From G963674835 sp963674835 (GTDB taxonomy: Bacteria > Planctomycetota > Planctomycetia > Pirellulales > Thermoguttaceae), in assembly GCA_963674835.2 (NCBI GenBank), contig CAXXKC010000003.1, forward strand, positions 992,001-1,056,000: DNA of 64,000 bases, given 5' to 3'. Position 1 is the stretch's first letter. Each line of letters starts with the position of its first letter. The notes beneath the pieces are model-generated. The model searched no databases. It was not told the DNA's origin and saw only the letters and a program-made list of their open reading frames with translations. The position numbers and the translations under genes are program-made. Positions 48,115-56,856 of the stretch are shown here, piece by piece.

Positions 48115-48560
48115 TCACCCTCCTCGACCGACCACCCCAATCCAGATCCCACTTTCGTGGTTTCCCTATTTCGTGTTTTCGTGTTTTCTCCCATCCTCGC
48201 CGCCACTCCCTCACCAAACCGCAGAGCATCCCGAACGCAGCGAGCCCAACCAACCCTTCTTCCTCCGTGCCTCCGTGGTCCATCCCTCCAACTCCCTCAA
48301 AATCCCACCCTCACTCATTCCCACAGCCGCCCCCGGCTGTGCCTTCCCCTCCTCGACCGACCACCCCAATCCAGATCCCACTTTCGTGGTTTCCCTATTT
48401 CGTGTTTTCGTGTTTTCTCCCATCCTCGCCGCCACTCCCTCACCAAACCGCAGAGCATCCCGAACGCAGCGAGCCCAACCAACCCTTCTTCCTCCGCGCC
48501 CTCCGTGCCTCCGTGGTCCATCCCTCCAACTCCCTCAAATCCCACCCTCACTCATTCCCA
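48093..48560. repeat. Tandem duplication of about 230 bp
   Basis: Two nearly identical blocks, 48093-48321 and 48322-48560. Each starts CACAGCCGCCCCCGGCTGTG, carries TTTCGTGTTTTCGTG and CCTCCGTGCCTCCGTGGTCC, and ends CACTCATTCCCA. The second has about 9 extra bases in the CTCCGTG part. The right block's last 9 bases include the stop of the hexosaminidase gene, and the left block has a matching copy of that end. The intervening sequence has no gene. Confidence 0.9.
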
Positions 48561-50210
48561 CGGCCGGTACCCGACCGACATCGCGTCCAACCGCGCCCGA
48601 TGCACTCCCAGGCGGCGCAGAAATCCCGCATAATCTCTCGGCGACCGATCGCTCCACACAACCTCCGCCAGCGCCGCGGCACGCGGCCACAGCATGTAGT
48701 CGGCCTGCTGTGTGGTCGGGATGTACTCGCCCCAAAGCTGTCCCTGGGCGCCCAGAACATGTCGGCGCTGCGTCCCGCTCAGCGCCGGCGGGATCGGCTC
48801 CAGCCCATAAACTCTCTCCAACGGCAGAAAGCCGCCGCCCGCCTTTGGCTCTTTCTCTCTGGGACCTTGGCAGTAGTCGAAATACGTGTGCGTCGTCGGC
48901 GCCATGACTACGTCGTGCCCGGCCTGCGCCGCCTCGATGCCCCCTTCCGTGCCGTGCCAACTCATGACCGTGGCCCCAGGCGCCAAGCCGCCCTGGAGGA
49001 TCTCGTCCCAACCGACCAGCCGCCGGCCGTGCTCGGCCAGGAACCGATCCATCTGTCGGATGAACCAACTCTGCAACTCCGCTTCGTCTTTCAGCCCGAG
49101 CTGACCGATGCGCCGTTGCACCTCGGGACACTTCTGCCAATAATCCTTGATCGCCTCGTCGCCGCCGATATGAATGAACTTCGATGGGAACAAATCCATC
49201 ACTTCGCCCAGCACGTCCTGCAAGAACGCGATCGTCCTGTCGCTCGGGTTGAAGATGTTCGGATTCACTCCCCAGCGCGTCCAAACCGGCTCCGGCCGAT
49301 CCGGAAAGCAACCCAACTCCGGATACGCCGCCAGCGCCGCGCCGGCATGTCCCGGCATCTCGATCTCAGGCAACAGATTCACGTGGTATCGCCGCGCGAA
49401 CTCGACCAGCTCACGAATGTCGGCCTGGCTGTAGTAACCGCCGTGCCGCTTGCCGTCGAACTGCGGCACGTTGTCTCTGCTGCGCTCGACGATCGTCTCG
49501 CTCCGCCAGCTTCCCAACTCCGTCAGCTTCGGATACTTCTTGATCTCGATTCTCCACCCCTGATCGTCGGTCAGATGCAGTTGGAGCGAGTTGAGCTTGT
49601 GGGCCGCCATCACGGCGATCACCTTCTTGATGTAATCCATCGGCAGGAAGTGCCTCGCCGGATCCAACAGCAGGCCACGCCAGGCCAGCCGAGGCCGGTC
49701 GGCAATCCGCACACACGGCACCAGCCACCGCACGCCCTCCACGCGACGACTCTCACAGACCGCCGGTGGCAACAACTGCCGCAGGGTCTGGCCCCCGTAA
49801 AACAGGCCCGCCGGCTGCGCCGCACGAATCACGATCCGCTTCGGCGTCACCTCCAAACGATAGCCCTCAGCCCCCAGCTCGCTGCCTTCCTTCTCCAGAA
49901 GCAGCAGCACCGCGCCGTCGCGCGCCTCGTGTCCCTCGACCACCTTGAGCCGATACCCCAGCGCCGGCGCCAGGCACTCGGCCAACATGTCGGCCTCCGC
50001 CACCGCCTCGCCTTCCGCCACGATCGCCGTGGCACGATCCAGCACGAAGTTCCCTTCCTCGACGACCATTTCCCTAGGCTGCGGAATAACGGCTACCACC
50101 GATTGCCCGCAAGCCAACCGAGGTCCTGCGACCACCGCTACCAGTAGGATGCACGCTGTTAATCCGAACATCCGGCAAAACACCCCACGCACCACACCCA
50201 GATCGAACAT
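48552..50210 (-). CDS. Exported beta-N-acetylhexosaminidase (GH20)
   Basis: A 552-residue GH20 enzyme that releases terminal N-acetylglucosamine or galactosamine. The catalytic pair is the DE of FIHIGGDEAIKDYW; an N-terminal GH20b domain and the barrel are in normal order, with LHLTDDQGWRIEIKKYP and LLPEIEMPGHAGAALA. A signal-like stretch (GLTACILLVAVVAGPRLACG) is at residues about 14-33. I chose 50210 because GAGGAG lies 6 nt upstream. The last codons sit in the duplicated block. Suggests use of chitin or glycan fragments outside the cell. Confidence 0.93.
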   Translation of the reverse strand: MFDLGVVRGVFCRMFGLTACILLVAVVAGPRLACGQSVVAVIPQPREMVVEEGNFVLDRATAIVAEGEAVAEADMLAECLAPALGYRLKVVEGHEARDGAVLLLLEKEGSELGAEGYRLEVTPKRIVIRAAQPAGLFYGGQTLRQLLPPAVCESRRVEGVRWLVPCVRIADRPRLAWRGLLLDPARHFLPMDYIKKVIAVMAAHKLNSLQLHLTDDQGWRIEIKKYPKLTELGSWRSETIVERSRDNVPQFDGKRHGGYYSQADIRELVEFARRYHVNLLPEIEMPGHAGAALAAYPELGCFPDRPEPVWTRWGVNPNIFNPSDRTIAFLQDVLGEVMDLFPSKFIHIGGDEAIKDYWQKCPEVQRRIGQLGLKDEAELQSWFIRQMDRFLAEHGRRLVGWDEILQGGLAPGATVMSWHGTEGGIEAAQAGHDVVMAPTTHTYFDYCQGPREKEPKAGGGFLPLERVYGLEPIPPALSGTQRRHVLGAQGQLWGEYIPTTQQADYMLWPRAAALAEVVWSDRSPRDYAGFLRRLGVHRARLDAMSVGYRPWE

Positions 50211-50330
50211 GGCCATCTCCTCACAAACAACGATTGCCGTAGCTATTGCCGACACTACCCGATCGACCGTTGCGCAGTCAATCATCTTCCGCACGCGGGC
50301 ACGGTGACCGATTTCAGGCTGCCCAAAACG

Positions 50331-50360
50331 TAGGGTGGGCCGAGCGCAGCGAGTCCCACC
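50331..50360. repeat. GTGGG/CCCAC palindromic repeat, copy 3 of 4
   Basis: TAGGGTGGGCCGAGCGCAGC followed by GAGTCCCACC, between the hexosaminidase and the B-box-like gene. Confidence 0.85.
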
Positions 50361-50459
50361 AGCGAATCTGCAACCGCTTCCGGTAGGGCTCGCTCGCCGG
50401 CACAGCAGCCGGCCTGCCCGACGCGCCTCGATGCGAGTGCAAAGCCCCCCGCCTCGCCT

Positions 50460-51314
50460 TCACGCCCCCGACGGAAACGGGTTGCGCATCATCTGCACGA
50501 TCATCATCACCAGCCAAAGAACCGACATCAGCGAGTTCAGCCCCAACGACACCCAAACCAGCGGTGGGTTCTCCTCCTGCCGGCTGAAACTCCCACATGC
50601 CAGCCCGAATCCGATCATCGATGGCTGGACCACCAGGGCCAGCAGTACCGCTTGCAGAGCCCAAAACACCACCGGGCTCGTGTCCCCCGGCAGCATCGCC
50701 GCTACCGCAAGTTTCACGCCCGTCACCAGCAACACCCATCCCAGGGCCACCAACGACCCGACGAGCAAAATCTTCCGCGAACGGCTCAGCCCCTTCGGAA
50801 TCGTCGTCGCACATCGCGCGCACAGATGTACGTCGCGCGGAAAGCGAAAATCGCACGTGTCGCACATCAGCATGTTGCAATACTTGCACCGCACCTTAGC
50901 CTCCACATCGCGGTGCACCTGGCACGTCCCCGCCACCACCGCCGACGAAAACGCCTGCATGTTTCCCAACGTCGGCGACGCCGACAAAATGGCGCACTGC
51001 GCGCACAGATGCCGCCCGTCATGTTGCGAATAACTGCACTTCTTGCAAAGCAACTTCCGACACTCGGCACACGCCACCAATGCCGGCGTCCCCGGATGAA
51101 AAGCGCAGTCCGTCGGCGATGCCTGCACCGGCTCAACCGGAAGCGCCTCGTCCATGGGCTCCACCTCTTCCGCGGTCGCCTCCATCGCTTTTCGAATCGA
51201 GAACACACTGCCGCACTTGCAGCTCGCCTGCTTCCCGGCCATCTTCACCGGAATGCGGTACTGCTTCCCGCAGCTCGGGCAACTGATCAGGACTTTTTCC
51301 GCCGCGTCCGACAT
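50460..51314 (-). CDS. Membrane protein with a zinc ribbon and two B-box-like zinc fingers
   Basis: A 284-residue protein I cannot assign a function. It starts with a zinc ribbon (CPSCG near 12-16 and CKCG near 32-35). Two B-box-like units follow, each with a Cys-x2-His start and a CC...C pattern, CAFHPGTPALVACAECR and CQVHRDVEAKVRCKYC. The C-terminal half has about four membrane segments (roughly 184-206, 215-237 and 250-275). It may be an adaptor that binds another protein through the fingers. It is 79 bp downstream of a related smaller gene. Confidence 0.78.
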   Translation of the reverse strand: MSDAAEKVLISCPSCGKQYRIPVKMAGKQASCKCGSVFSIRKAMEATAEEVEPMDEALPVEPVQASPTDCAFHPGTPALVACAECRKLLCKKCSYSQHDGRHLCAQCAILSASPTLGNMQAFSSAVVAGTCQVHRDVEAKVRCKYCNMLMCDTCDFRFPRDVHLCARCATTIPKGLSRSRKILLVGSLVALGWVLLVTGVKLAVAAMLPGDTSPVVFWALQAVLLALVVQPSMIGFGLACGSFSRQEENPPLVWVSLGLNSLMSVLWLVMMIVQMMRNPFPSGA

Positions 51315-51393
51315 AGCCGACCCCGCTCCCGTCGAATCGCCGTCTCTTGCCCTCTCGCCTCCCGCTCCCCTCGATCCTCCGAAATCCGCCCAC

Positions 51394-51795
51394 TTACGCC
51401 TGGCCGCGCGTCAGGAACCCGATCACCGTCCCCAGAACGAACATGACCAACTCCAGCACCGCGATGATCTGAGCGGCCGTCACCATCCCCTCCCCCTCGT
51501 ACCCCACGTCCTCCTTCAACAACTTGCGAGCCTCCGACGCCTTCGCCAACGCCAACGGAGAGAAGATCACCGCGCAGAACATGCCCAACATCGCCAGAAT
51601 CAGCGCGTTGCGCGCCTGGCTCAGAATCCGTCGCGACGGCGGAGGCGGAGGCGTCGTTCCCTTGATCTCCGCCTTCTTACACGCCGCGCAACAAGGCTGG
51701 CCCCGTAGCGTCAACACACAGTTGTCGCAAAACGGCTCGCCGCAGCTCGCGCACTTCGCCGTCGCAGCAACCTTCGGATGATTCCTGCACTGCAT
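51394..51795 (-). CDS. Small membrane protein with one B-box-like zinc finger
   Basis: A 133-residue protein. A B-box-like finger (CRNHPKVAATAKCASCG, then CDNC and CCAAC) is followed by a Pro-rich linker and two hydrophobic segments (about 67-90 and 107-129). The plan matches one half of the gene at 50460, so the two are likely related and co-transcribed. The start at 51795 (MQCRNHPKV) follows GGGAGG at 6 nt; the frame is open a little further. Confidence 0.75.
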   Translation of the reverse strand: MQCRNHPKVAATAKCASCGEPFCDNCVLTLRGQPCCAACKKAEIKGTTPPPPPSRRILSQARNALILAMLGMFCAVIFSPLALAKASEARKLLKEDVGYEGEGMVTAAQIIAVLELVMFVLGTVIGFLTRGQA

Positions 51796-52210
51796 CGGCA
51801 GCCTCCCGACCACGCAGACTCACCGATCAGTACGTTGCGCGCAAACGCAACGCAACCCGCGCAGGCAATCGCACCATGCCACAGCAGCCTGCGCCCGCGG
51901 GGACCCTGCCCCACCCCCCAACCCGAGAATACCAGCACCGCGCCGATCGTGCAACAACCACGCCCTATCTCGCTACGCCGCGACCGCTCCACCGCCGACG
52001 TTGCCCAAACGCGACGCCCGATGTCGCCGTTCGACAACACCTCACCCACCCCCGCCCTCCTCCGCAATCCACCGACTCATTACAACTCCCTACGAAACAA
52101 TCACTTACACATCCAACCCCGCCGATTGGCACACGCCATGCTCTTCGCAATCCCTCGGTCCATTCGACCGGCAGTCCCCTGCACCGACAGAACGAACCGA
52201 GAGGCATCCA
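51796..52210. other. Divergent gap, no gene seen
   Basis: About 415 bases between a minus-strand and a plus-strand gene. Presumably holds two promoters, but no clear boxes were found. The short open frames here lack binding sites. Confidence 0.4.
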
Positions 52211-52447
52211 ATGATCACACGTGGCACGAAGTTCATGGATCCGGTGCTCGAAACGAATCAACTCGACTGGCTCGTCGTCGCCAGCGAAGAATGCCCCGAC
52301 ACCGCCTCCGAACAGCAGCTCGTCGCCAGGCATTTCCGCATCCCTCACCAACCCTGGGGAAGCCGCGGGGCCTTCGTCACCACCGTCGTCATCCGCCGCA
52401 GCCGCCGCCGAGTCCTCTTCCGCCAAGAGTCGGGCATCGACCCCTAG
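52211..52447 (+). CDS. Small protein of unknown function
   Basis: A 78-residue basic protein beginning MITRGTKFMDPVLETNQ. A GAGAGG site 6 nt upstream supports the start. It has no signal or membrane segment and ends in an Arg-rich VIRRSRRRVLFRQ. I do not recognise it. It is 160 bp before the esterase gene. Confidence 0.5.
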   Translation: MITRGTKFMDPVLETNQLDWLVVASEECPDTASEQQLVARHFRIPHQPWGSRGAFVTTVVIRRSRRRVLFRQESGIDP

Positions 52448-52606
52448 TCGCCCGGCAGTCGCCCTCCGGCGACCCCACGCACGGCCCGCCCAGCGCCATC
52501 TTCCCACTCTCTTGGCACTCTCGCGCTTGACTCCCGGCCATTCCGCGCGCCCTAATGAGCGTTGCGTTCGACGGTCCTCCGGCGATCCCTTACCCAAAGG
52601 CTTCCC

Positions 52607-53494
52607 ATGAACACGACACGCCGCCTCACCAGCATCCTCGCGCTGCTCACCCTCTCGCTAACCGCTCAAGCGGCAGAGAAGCCCAAAGCACAACCCATGC
52701 TGCCGCCCGACGCCCAAGTCCTTCGCGACTTGGAGTACGTCCCCGGCGGACACGAGCGCAACAAACTCGACCTCTACCTGCCCGCCGGCGCCGACCATCC
52801 CCTCCCCGTCGTCGTCTGGATCCACGGTGGTGGCTGGCGCGCCGGAAGCAAGGATCGGTGCCCGGCCGTCGGCCTTCTCCGCAAAGGGTTCGCCGTCGCC
52901 AGCGTCAACTACCGCCTCAGCCAGCACGCCCCCTTCCCCGCGCAGATCGAAGACTGCAAGGCGGCCATCCGCTGGCTGCGCGCCAACGCGAAGAAGTACA
53001 ACCTCGATCCCAACCACATCGGCGTTTGGGGCGGCTCTGCCGGCGGTCATCTCGTTGCCTTGCTCGGCACTTCCGGCGATGTCAAACAGCTCGAGGGCAA
53101 ATCCGGAGACCTCGACCAGTCCAGCCGCGTCCAGTGCGTGGTCGATTTCTTCGGACCGACCGACTTAACCAGGGTAAGCCCGCAGCAGAACAAACCCGAC
53201 TCGCCCGTCTCGCTCCTTCTCGGCGGCCCGCTACCGGAAAAGAAAGAACTTGCCGTGAAGGCCAGCCCCGTCACCTACATCACCAAAGACGATCCGCCGT
53301 TTCTCATCCTCCACGGCGACCAAGACGACGTGGTTCCCATCAACCAGAGCGAGCTCCTGGACGAAGCGCTGCGAAAGGCCGGCGTCGACTGCACCTTCAT
53401 CCGAGTCACCGGAAATGGCCACGGCGGCCCCGATTTCTTGGCCCCCAAAAACCGCAAGACGATCGTCGAGTTCTTCGAAAAACACCTCAAGTAA
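52607..53494 (+). CDS. Exported alpha/beta hydrolase, esterase/lipase type
   Basis: A 295-residue alpha/beta hydrolase of the hormone-sensitive lipase or BD-FAE type. The oxyanion motif is WIHGGGW, the nucleophile is in WGGSAGGH, and HGDQDDVVP and GNGHGGPDF carry the Asp and His. A signal peptide (TSILALLTLSLTAQAAE) covers residues about 8-24. Similar enzymes in planctomycetes often de-esterify plant or algal polysaccharides. Start at 52607 follows AAAGG at 6 nt; the frame is open 45 bases upstream. Confidence 0.9.
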   Translation: MNTTRRLTSILALLTLSLTAQAAEKPKAQPMLPPDAQVLRDLEYVPGGHERNKLDLYLPAGADHPLPVVVWIHGGGWRAGSKDRCPAVGLLRKGFAVASVNYRLSQHAPFPAQIEDCKAAIRWLRANAKKYNLDPNHIGVWGGSAGGHLVALLGTSGDVKQLEGKSGDLDQSSRVQCVVDFFGPTDLTRVSPQQNKPDSPVSLLLGGPLPEKKELAVKASPVTYITKDDPPFLILHGDQDDVVPINQSELLDEALRKAGVDCTFIRVTGNGHGGPDFLAPKNRKTIVEFFEKHLK

Positions 53495-53711
53495 CCCCAA
53501 CACCGACACCCGCGCCCCGGCAACTCACCGCTCACCTGTTTGCACGTCTTCGTGCTTTCGTGTTTCTTTCCCCTCCCAACACCCATATCACATCTCGCCT
53601 TTCCATACTTTCTCCCTGCGGCCCCCGCATCATCCAAACCGCCCTATTTTCGCCAAAAAACTGGAACTCCCCGCACCTCTCTGCTAACATCTTTTAACAG
53701 TGTGTCCTCGC
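53495..53711. other. Gap with CGTGTTTT motifs before a palindrome
   Basis: About 217 bases containing TCTTCGTGCTTTCGTGTTTC, a motif recurring at 48 kb and 54.9 kb. No gene is supported. Confidence 0.4.
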
Positions 53712-53809
53712 TAGAGCGCATTCGGCTTATGTGTAGCGCGTGTGTTTCGCTTTTGAAACCGCAGGAACACGCCGCCACGAACGCTACAGTCAAGTGCGAC
53801 ACGCACTAG
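53712..53809. repeat. 98-bp palindromic element, copy 4 of 5
   Basis: Begins TAGAGCGCATTCGGCTTATG and ends GACACGCACTAG, both ends in a CTAG context. It lies before the PEP-CTERM gene. Confidence 0.85.
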
Positions 53810-53882
53810 CCCACGCAACCAAGTTTGAAGCTCCGTGATTGGCAGACGACCAGTCGGCCACCGAAGCCGGGGGAGCGCAACA

Positions 53883-54779
53883 ATGCCTCGACTCACGACC
53901 ACCGCACTCTGTCTACTGGCCGTCCTCCTCGCCGGAACCGCAACACTCGCCGGCAGCATCACCGGCAGTCCGATCGCCGACGGTTGGCTCTTCGGCGGCA
54001 ACGCCCTTTCCTACGGCGTCTATGTCAACGGCACGGCCAACTACGCCTTCGACACCTACAGCACGGTCATCTCAATCGAGTCCGGATCCAATCTCGATAT
54101 CAGCGACGGCACCAACTCCTGGCTTCCCGGCGACACGGTCCTCGGCGTCGGCGGCCAGTTCATCGACATTACTGCCGTCGATGCCGGCTGGCCTGCTTTC
54201 ACCGGCAACACGGTCAACCGCTACCTCTACGATCCGGACGGCGCCGACGTCAAGCTTCAGGCAAAGTTCGGCACCGACGAGGCAACCTTCTCCACGAGCA
54301 CGCTCGCGCCGAACGCCGGCAACGGCCTGAGCAGTCTCGGCACCAACGGCGGACTCGGGGCCGTCCAGATCCGAACCTCCGCCTGGTTCTATGCCGACGA
54401 CTGGAACGACCGATCCGGCATCCTGCAACTCCTCGACAAGCCCACGCACATCGAACGCGGCGGCATGTCCGCGCCCGACGCCGACGTCGCTCGGCTCATG
54501 TGGATCTGGGACGATGGCGACGGCACCGACGGCCACGTCGACACCTGGGAAATCCTCCTGAACATTTCTCTGCTGGAACGGCTCTACCCGGGCCTCAGCG
54601 GACCGGCCCCAGGCGACTCGGTCATCATGACCGTACAGAATCGCGACTCCAGCTACACCAACGGCCTCGTCACCACCGAGGCGCCCGCCCCGGCCGTCCC
54701 CGAACCGGCCACCTTCGGCATCGCGCTGCTCGGCGGCCTCGGCCTTGCCCTCGCCGCACGCCGCCGCAAGCGCTCATAA
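53883..54779 (+). CDS. PEP-CTERM secreted protein
   Basis: A 298-residue exported protein. It has an N-terminal signal (LCLLAVLLAGTATLAGS) and ends with VPEPATFGIALLGGLGLALAA and an Arg/Lys-rich tail, the exosortase sorting signal. It would be exported, then cut by an exosortase. The body is Gly, Asp, Ser and Thr rich and looks like a beta-rich extracellular domain with no clear enzyme motif. Start at 53883 follows GGGGGAG at 7 nt. No exosortase gene is in the window. Confidence 0.92.
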   Translation: MPRLTTTALCLLAVLLAGTATLAGSITGSPIADGWLFGGNALSYGVYVNGTANYAFDTYSTVISIESGSNLDISDGTNSWLPGDTVLGVGGQFIDITAVDAGWPAFTGNTVNRYLYDPDGADVKLQAKFGTDEATFSTSTLAPNAGNGLSSLGTNGGLGAVQIRTSAWFYADDWNDRSGILQLLDKPTHIERGGMSAPDADVARLMWIWDDGDGTDGHVDTWEILLNISLLERLYPGLSGPAPGDSVIMTVQNRDSSYTNGLVTTEAPAPAVPEPATFGIALLGGLGLALAARRRKRS

Positions 54780-55141
54780 CTCACCCTCCCGCCACGCGGC
54801 CGTCCTCACCATCTCACCCCCTTCGCGCCCTCACCGCCTCCTCCGTCCTCACCCCTCCATCCTTCTCCCCTTCCTTCCTGTTTTCGTGCTTTCCTCCTTC
54901 CGTGTTTTCGTGTTTCCCTTTCTCTACATTCTCGTGTTTCTCCGACGGCCCAACTCCCACCCACAACCGACCATTCCCTTTTCCCACCTTCCCTCTTTCC
55001 CACTTTTCCCTTCCCCCTCCGTCCCACTCCACAAAGCTCTCAACAAACTCACCTCCCTCCTCTCTTGTTTTCGTGTTCTCCCCTCCTCGTATCCTCGTGT
55101 CTTCCCTTCCACAAAAACCACCACTCCGCCCTCCCCACCCG
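54780..55141. other. Pyrimidine-rich gap with CGTGTTTT units
   Basis: About 360 bases of C/T-rich sequence containing TTTTCGTG, TTCCGTGTTTTCGTG and CTCGTGTTTC. No gene or clear terminator found. Confidence 0.45.
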
Positions 55142-56467
55142 CTACTCGTCCCCACGGTCCGCCGCTTCGCGCACCGTCACCAGCACCCGTTCGACCCGCA
55201 ATCCATCCGTTTCCACCACTTCCAGCGTCAGGTCGTTCCAACCCACGCGATCGCCCACCACGGCGATCCGCCCCAGCAGCGTCTGAATCAGCCCCGCCAC
55301 CGTGCTCACGTCGCGCGGCGCCATCGCCCGCAATTCCGGACGTCCCACCAGCTCCAGCAGATTGTTCACGCTCACGACCGCATCCACCGACCAACTTGCC
55401 TGGCCGCGGCGGACGATCTCCTGCGGCTCGCCGTCGCGGTGTTCCTCGTGAATCTCGCCGACGAGTTCTTCCAAAACATCCTCCATCGTCACCAATCCCG
55501 CCGTGCCGCCGTACTCATCGAGAATAACGGCCATCTGCGTCCGCTTGTTCCGGAACAGGTCCAGTAGCTGATCCAGCCGAAGCGACTTCGGCACGAGCGG
55601 CACCGGCCGCAACAACTTTCGCAGCTCGACCGGCCATCCCATGTGCAACTGCCGCATCAGATCCTTGTTGTAGACGAACCCCACGATGTTGTCCAAGTCG
55701 TCCTCATAGACCGGCACTCGCGAGAATCCCGACATCACCACCGATCCCACCACTTCGTCCGCCGGCGTGTTCACGTCCAGCGCATCGATCTCCACCCGCG
55801 GCCGCATTACTTCACGCACCGTCCGCTCTCCCAGGTGCAGAGCCCGCGTCGCCGCCCGCTGCTCCGTCGCCTCCAACACGCCCTCTTCCTCCCCGGAGCG
55901 AATCAGGTGCTCGATGTCTTCCACCGAGACGCCCGTCCCTCGAGCTTCCTCGATGCGTAGCATCCTCAGCACCGTCTGCGTCGACGCTCCCATCACCCAT
56001 ACAAACGGCCGCGCGATCTCCGACAGCGCCTGCATCGGCACCGCCACAACCTTCGCCAGCCGCTCCGCACCGCCCAGCGCCAGCCGCTTGGGCACCAACT
56101 CCCCGAACAGCAGCGACACATACGTGATCGCCAACACGACGATCCCCAGCGCAATCGCTTCCGCATGCTGGGCAACCGGCCCCCAGTCAACGGCCCTCAG
56201 CCGCTCCGCCAAAACACCCACTAACCGCACGCCGCCGAATGCCGACGCTAGCGTCCCCACCAGCGTGATCCCGATCTGCACTGTTGGCAGAAAGCGGTTC
56301 GGATCCTCCGCCAACCGCAACGCGGTCCGCGCCGCGCGGTCTCCCGAACGCGCCGCCGTTTCCAGTCGGCTGCGGCGCGCCGTCAAGATGGCGATCTCGG
56401 CCGCTGCAAAGAACCCGTTCGCCAGGATCAATCCGAAGATGATCGCGATTTCCCATCCAACAACCAT
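55142..56467 (-). CDS. CNNM/CorC-family ion transporter (hemolysin-like)
   Basis: A 441-residue protein with three or four N-terminal membrane segments (CNNM domain, LFGELVPKRLA), then two CBS domains (VMRPRVEIDAL and RTQMAVILDEYGGT) and a C-terminal CorC_HlyC domain (VDAVVSVNNLLELV). The family includes magnesium and cobalt efflux proteins. I chose the ATG at 56467 (MVVGWEIAIIFGLIL); the open frame extends far upstream with a Pro/Ala-rich non-homologous part. Confidence 0.9.
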   Translation of the reverse strand: MVVGWEIAIIFGLILANGFFAAAEIAILTARRSRLETAARSGDRAARTALRLAEDPNRFLPTVQIGITLVGTLASAFGGVRLVGVLAERLRAVDWGPVAQHAEAIALGIVVLAITYVSLLFGELVPKRLALGGAERLAKVVAVPMQALSEIARPFVWVMGASTQTVLRMLRIEEARGTGVSVEDIEHLIRSGEEEGVLEATEQRAATRALHLGERTVREVMRPRVEIDALDVNTPADEVVGSVVMSGFSRVPVYEDDLDNIVGFVYNKDLMRQLHMGWPVELRKLLRPVPLVPKSLRLDQLLDLFRNKRTQMAVILDEYGGTAGLVTMEDVLEELVGEIHEEHRDGEPQEIVRRGQASWSVDAVVSVNNLLELVGRPELRAMAPRDVSTVAGLIQTLLGRIAVVGDRVGWNDLTLEVVETDGLRVERVLVTVREAADRGDE

Positions 56468-56723
56468 GATAGCTCTCTCGTTACTTGCCGGCCCCGGCGG
56501 CACTTGCATCACCCATGCAGCCGCTCGCCCAAGCCGATCGTGCATCACGCCGTAGGCCCGAAACACCGCCGCCCACGTCGCGCCCAGTCGCGCCTCCGCT
56601 GGCCCACATTCCACTACTCAATCTTGCCATATCGCCGACCGAAGGAAAACCGCCACCCGTCACACGCCCACACCCCCCGCAGCTTTGCAGGAACTCTGCG
56701 CCGAGAGTACAATGATTTCGTTC
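56468..56723. other. Divergent gap upstream of the CNNM gene
   Basis: About 256 bases without a supported gene. Contains the CNNM gene's upstream region. It ends at a palindromic element. Confidence 0.4.
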
Positions 56724-56817
56724 TAGTGCGCATTCGGCGTAATCGTAGCGTGTATTTCGCTTTCGGAACCATAGAAACTCGCCGCCGCGAACGCTACCGT
56801 CAAGTGCGACACGCACT
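56724..56817. repeat. 94-bp palindromic element, copy 5 of 5
   Basis: Begins TAGTGCGCATTCGGCGTAAT and ends GACACGCACTGA. Its loop half reads TTTCGCTTTCGGAACC. It is 40 bp before the double-hydrolase gene. Confidence 0.82.
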
Positions 56818-56856
56818 GATCCCCTCCTCACCAGAACACGCACCCACCTCGTAACC

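Noticed and set aside
48093..48560. CRISPR or phage attachment site
   Set aside because: Only two units of about 230 bp with near identical content; no spacers, integrase or phage genes.
55142..56614. A longer CNNM protein starting at 56614
   Set aside because: The extra N-terminal sequence is not like the family; the first membrane segment begins after the ATG at 56467.
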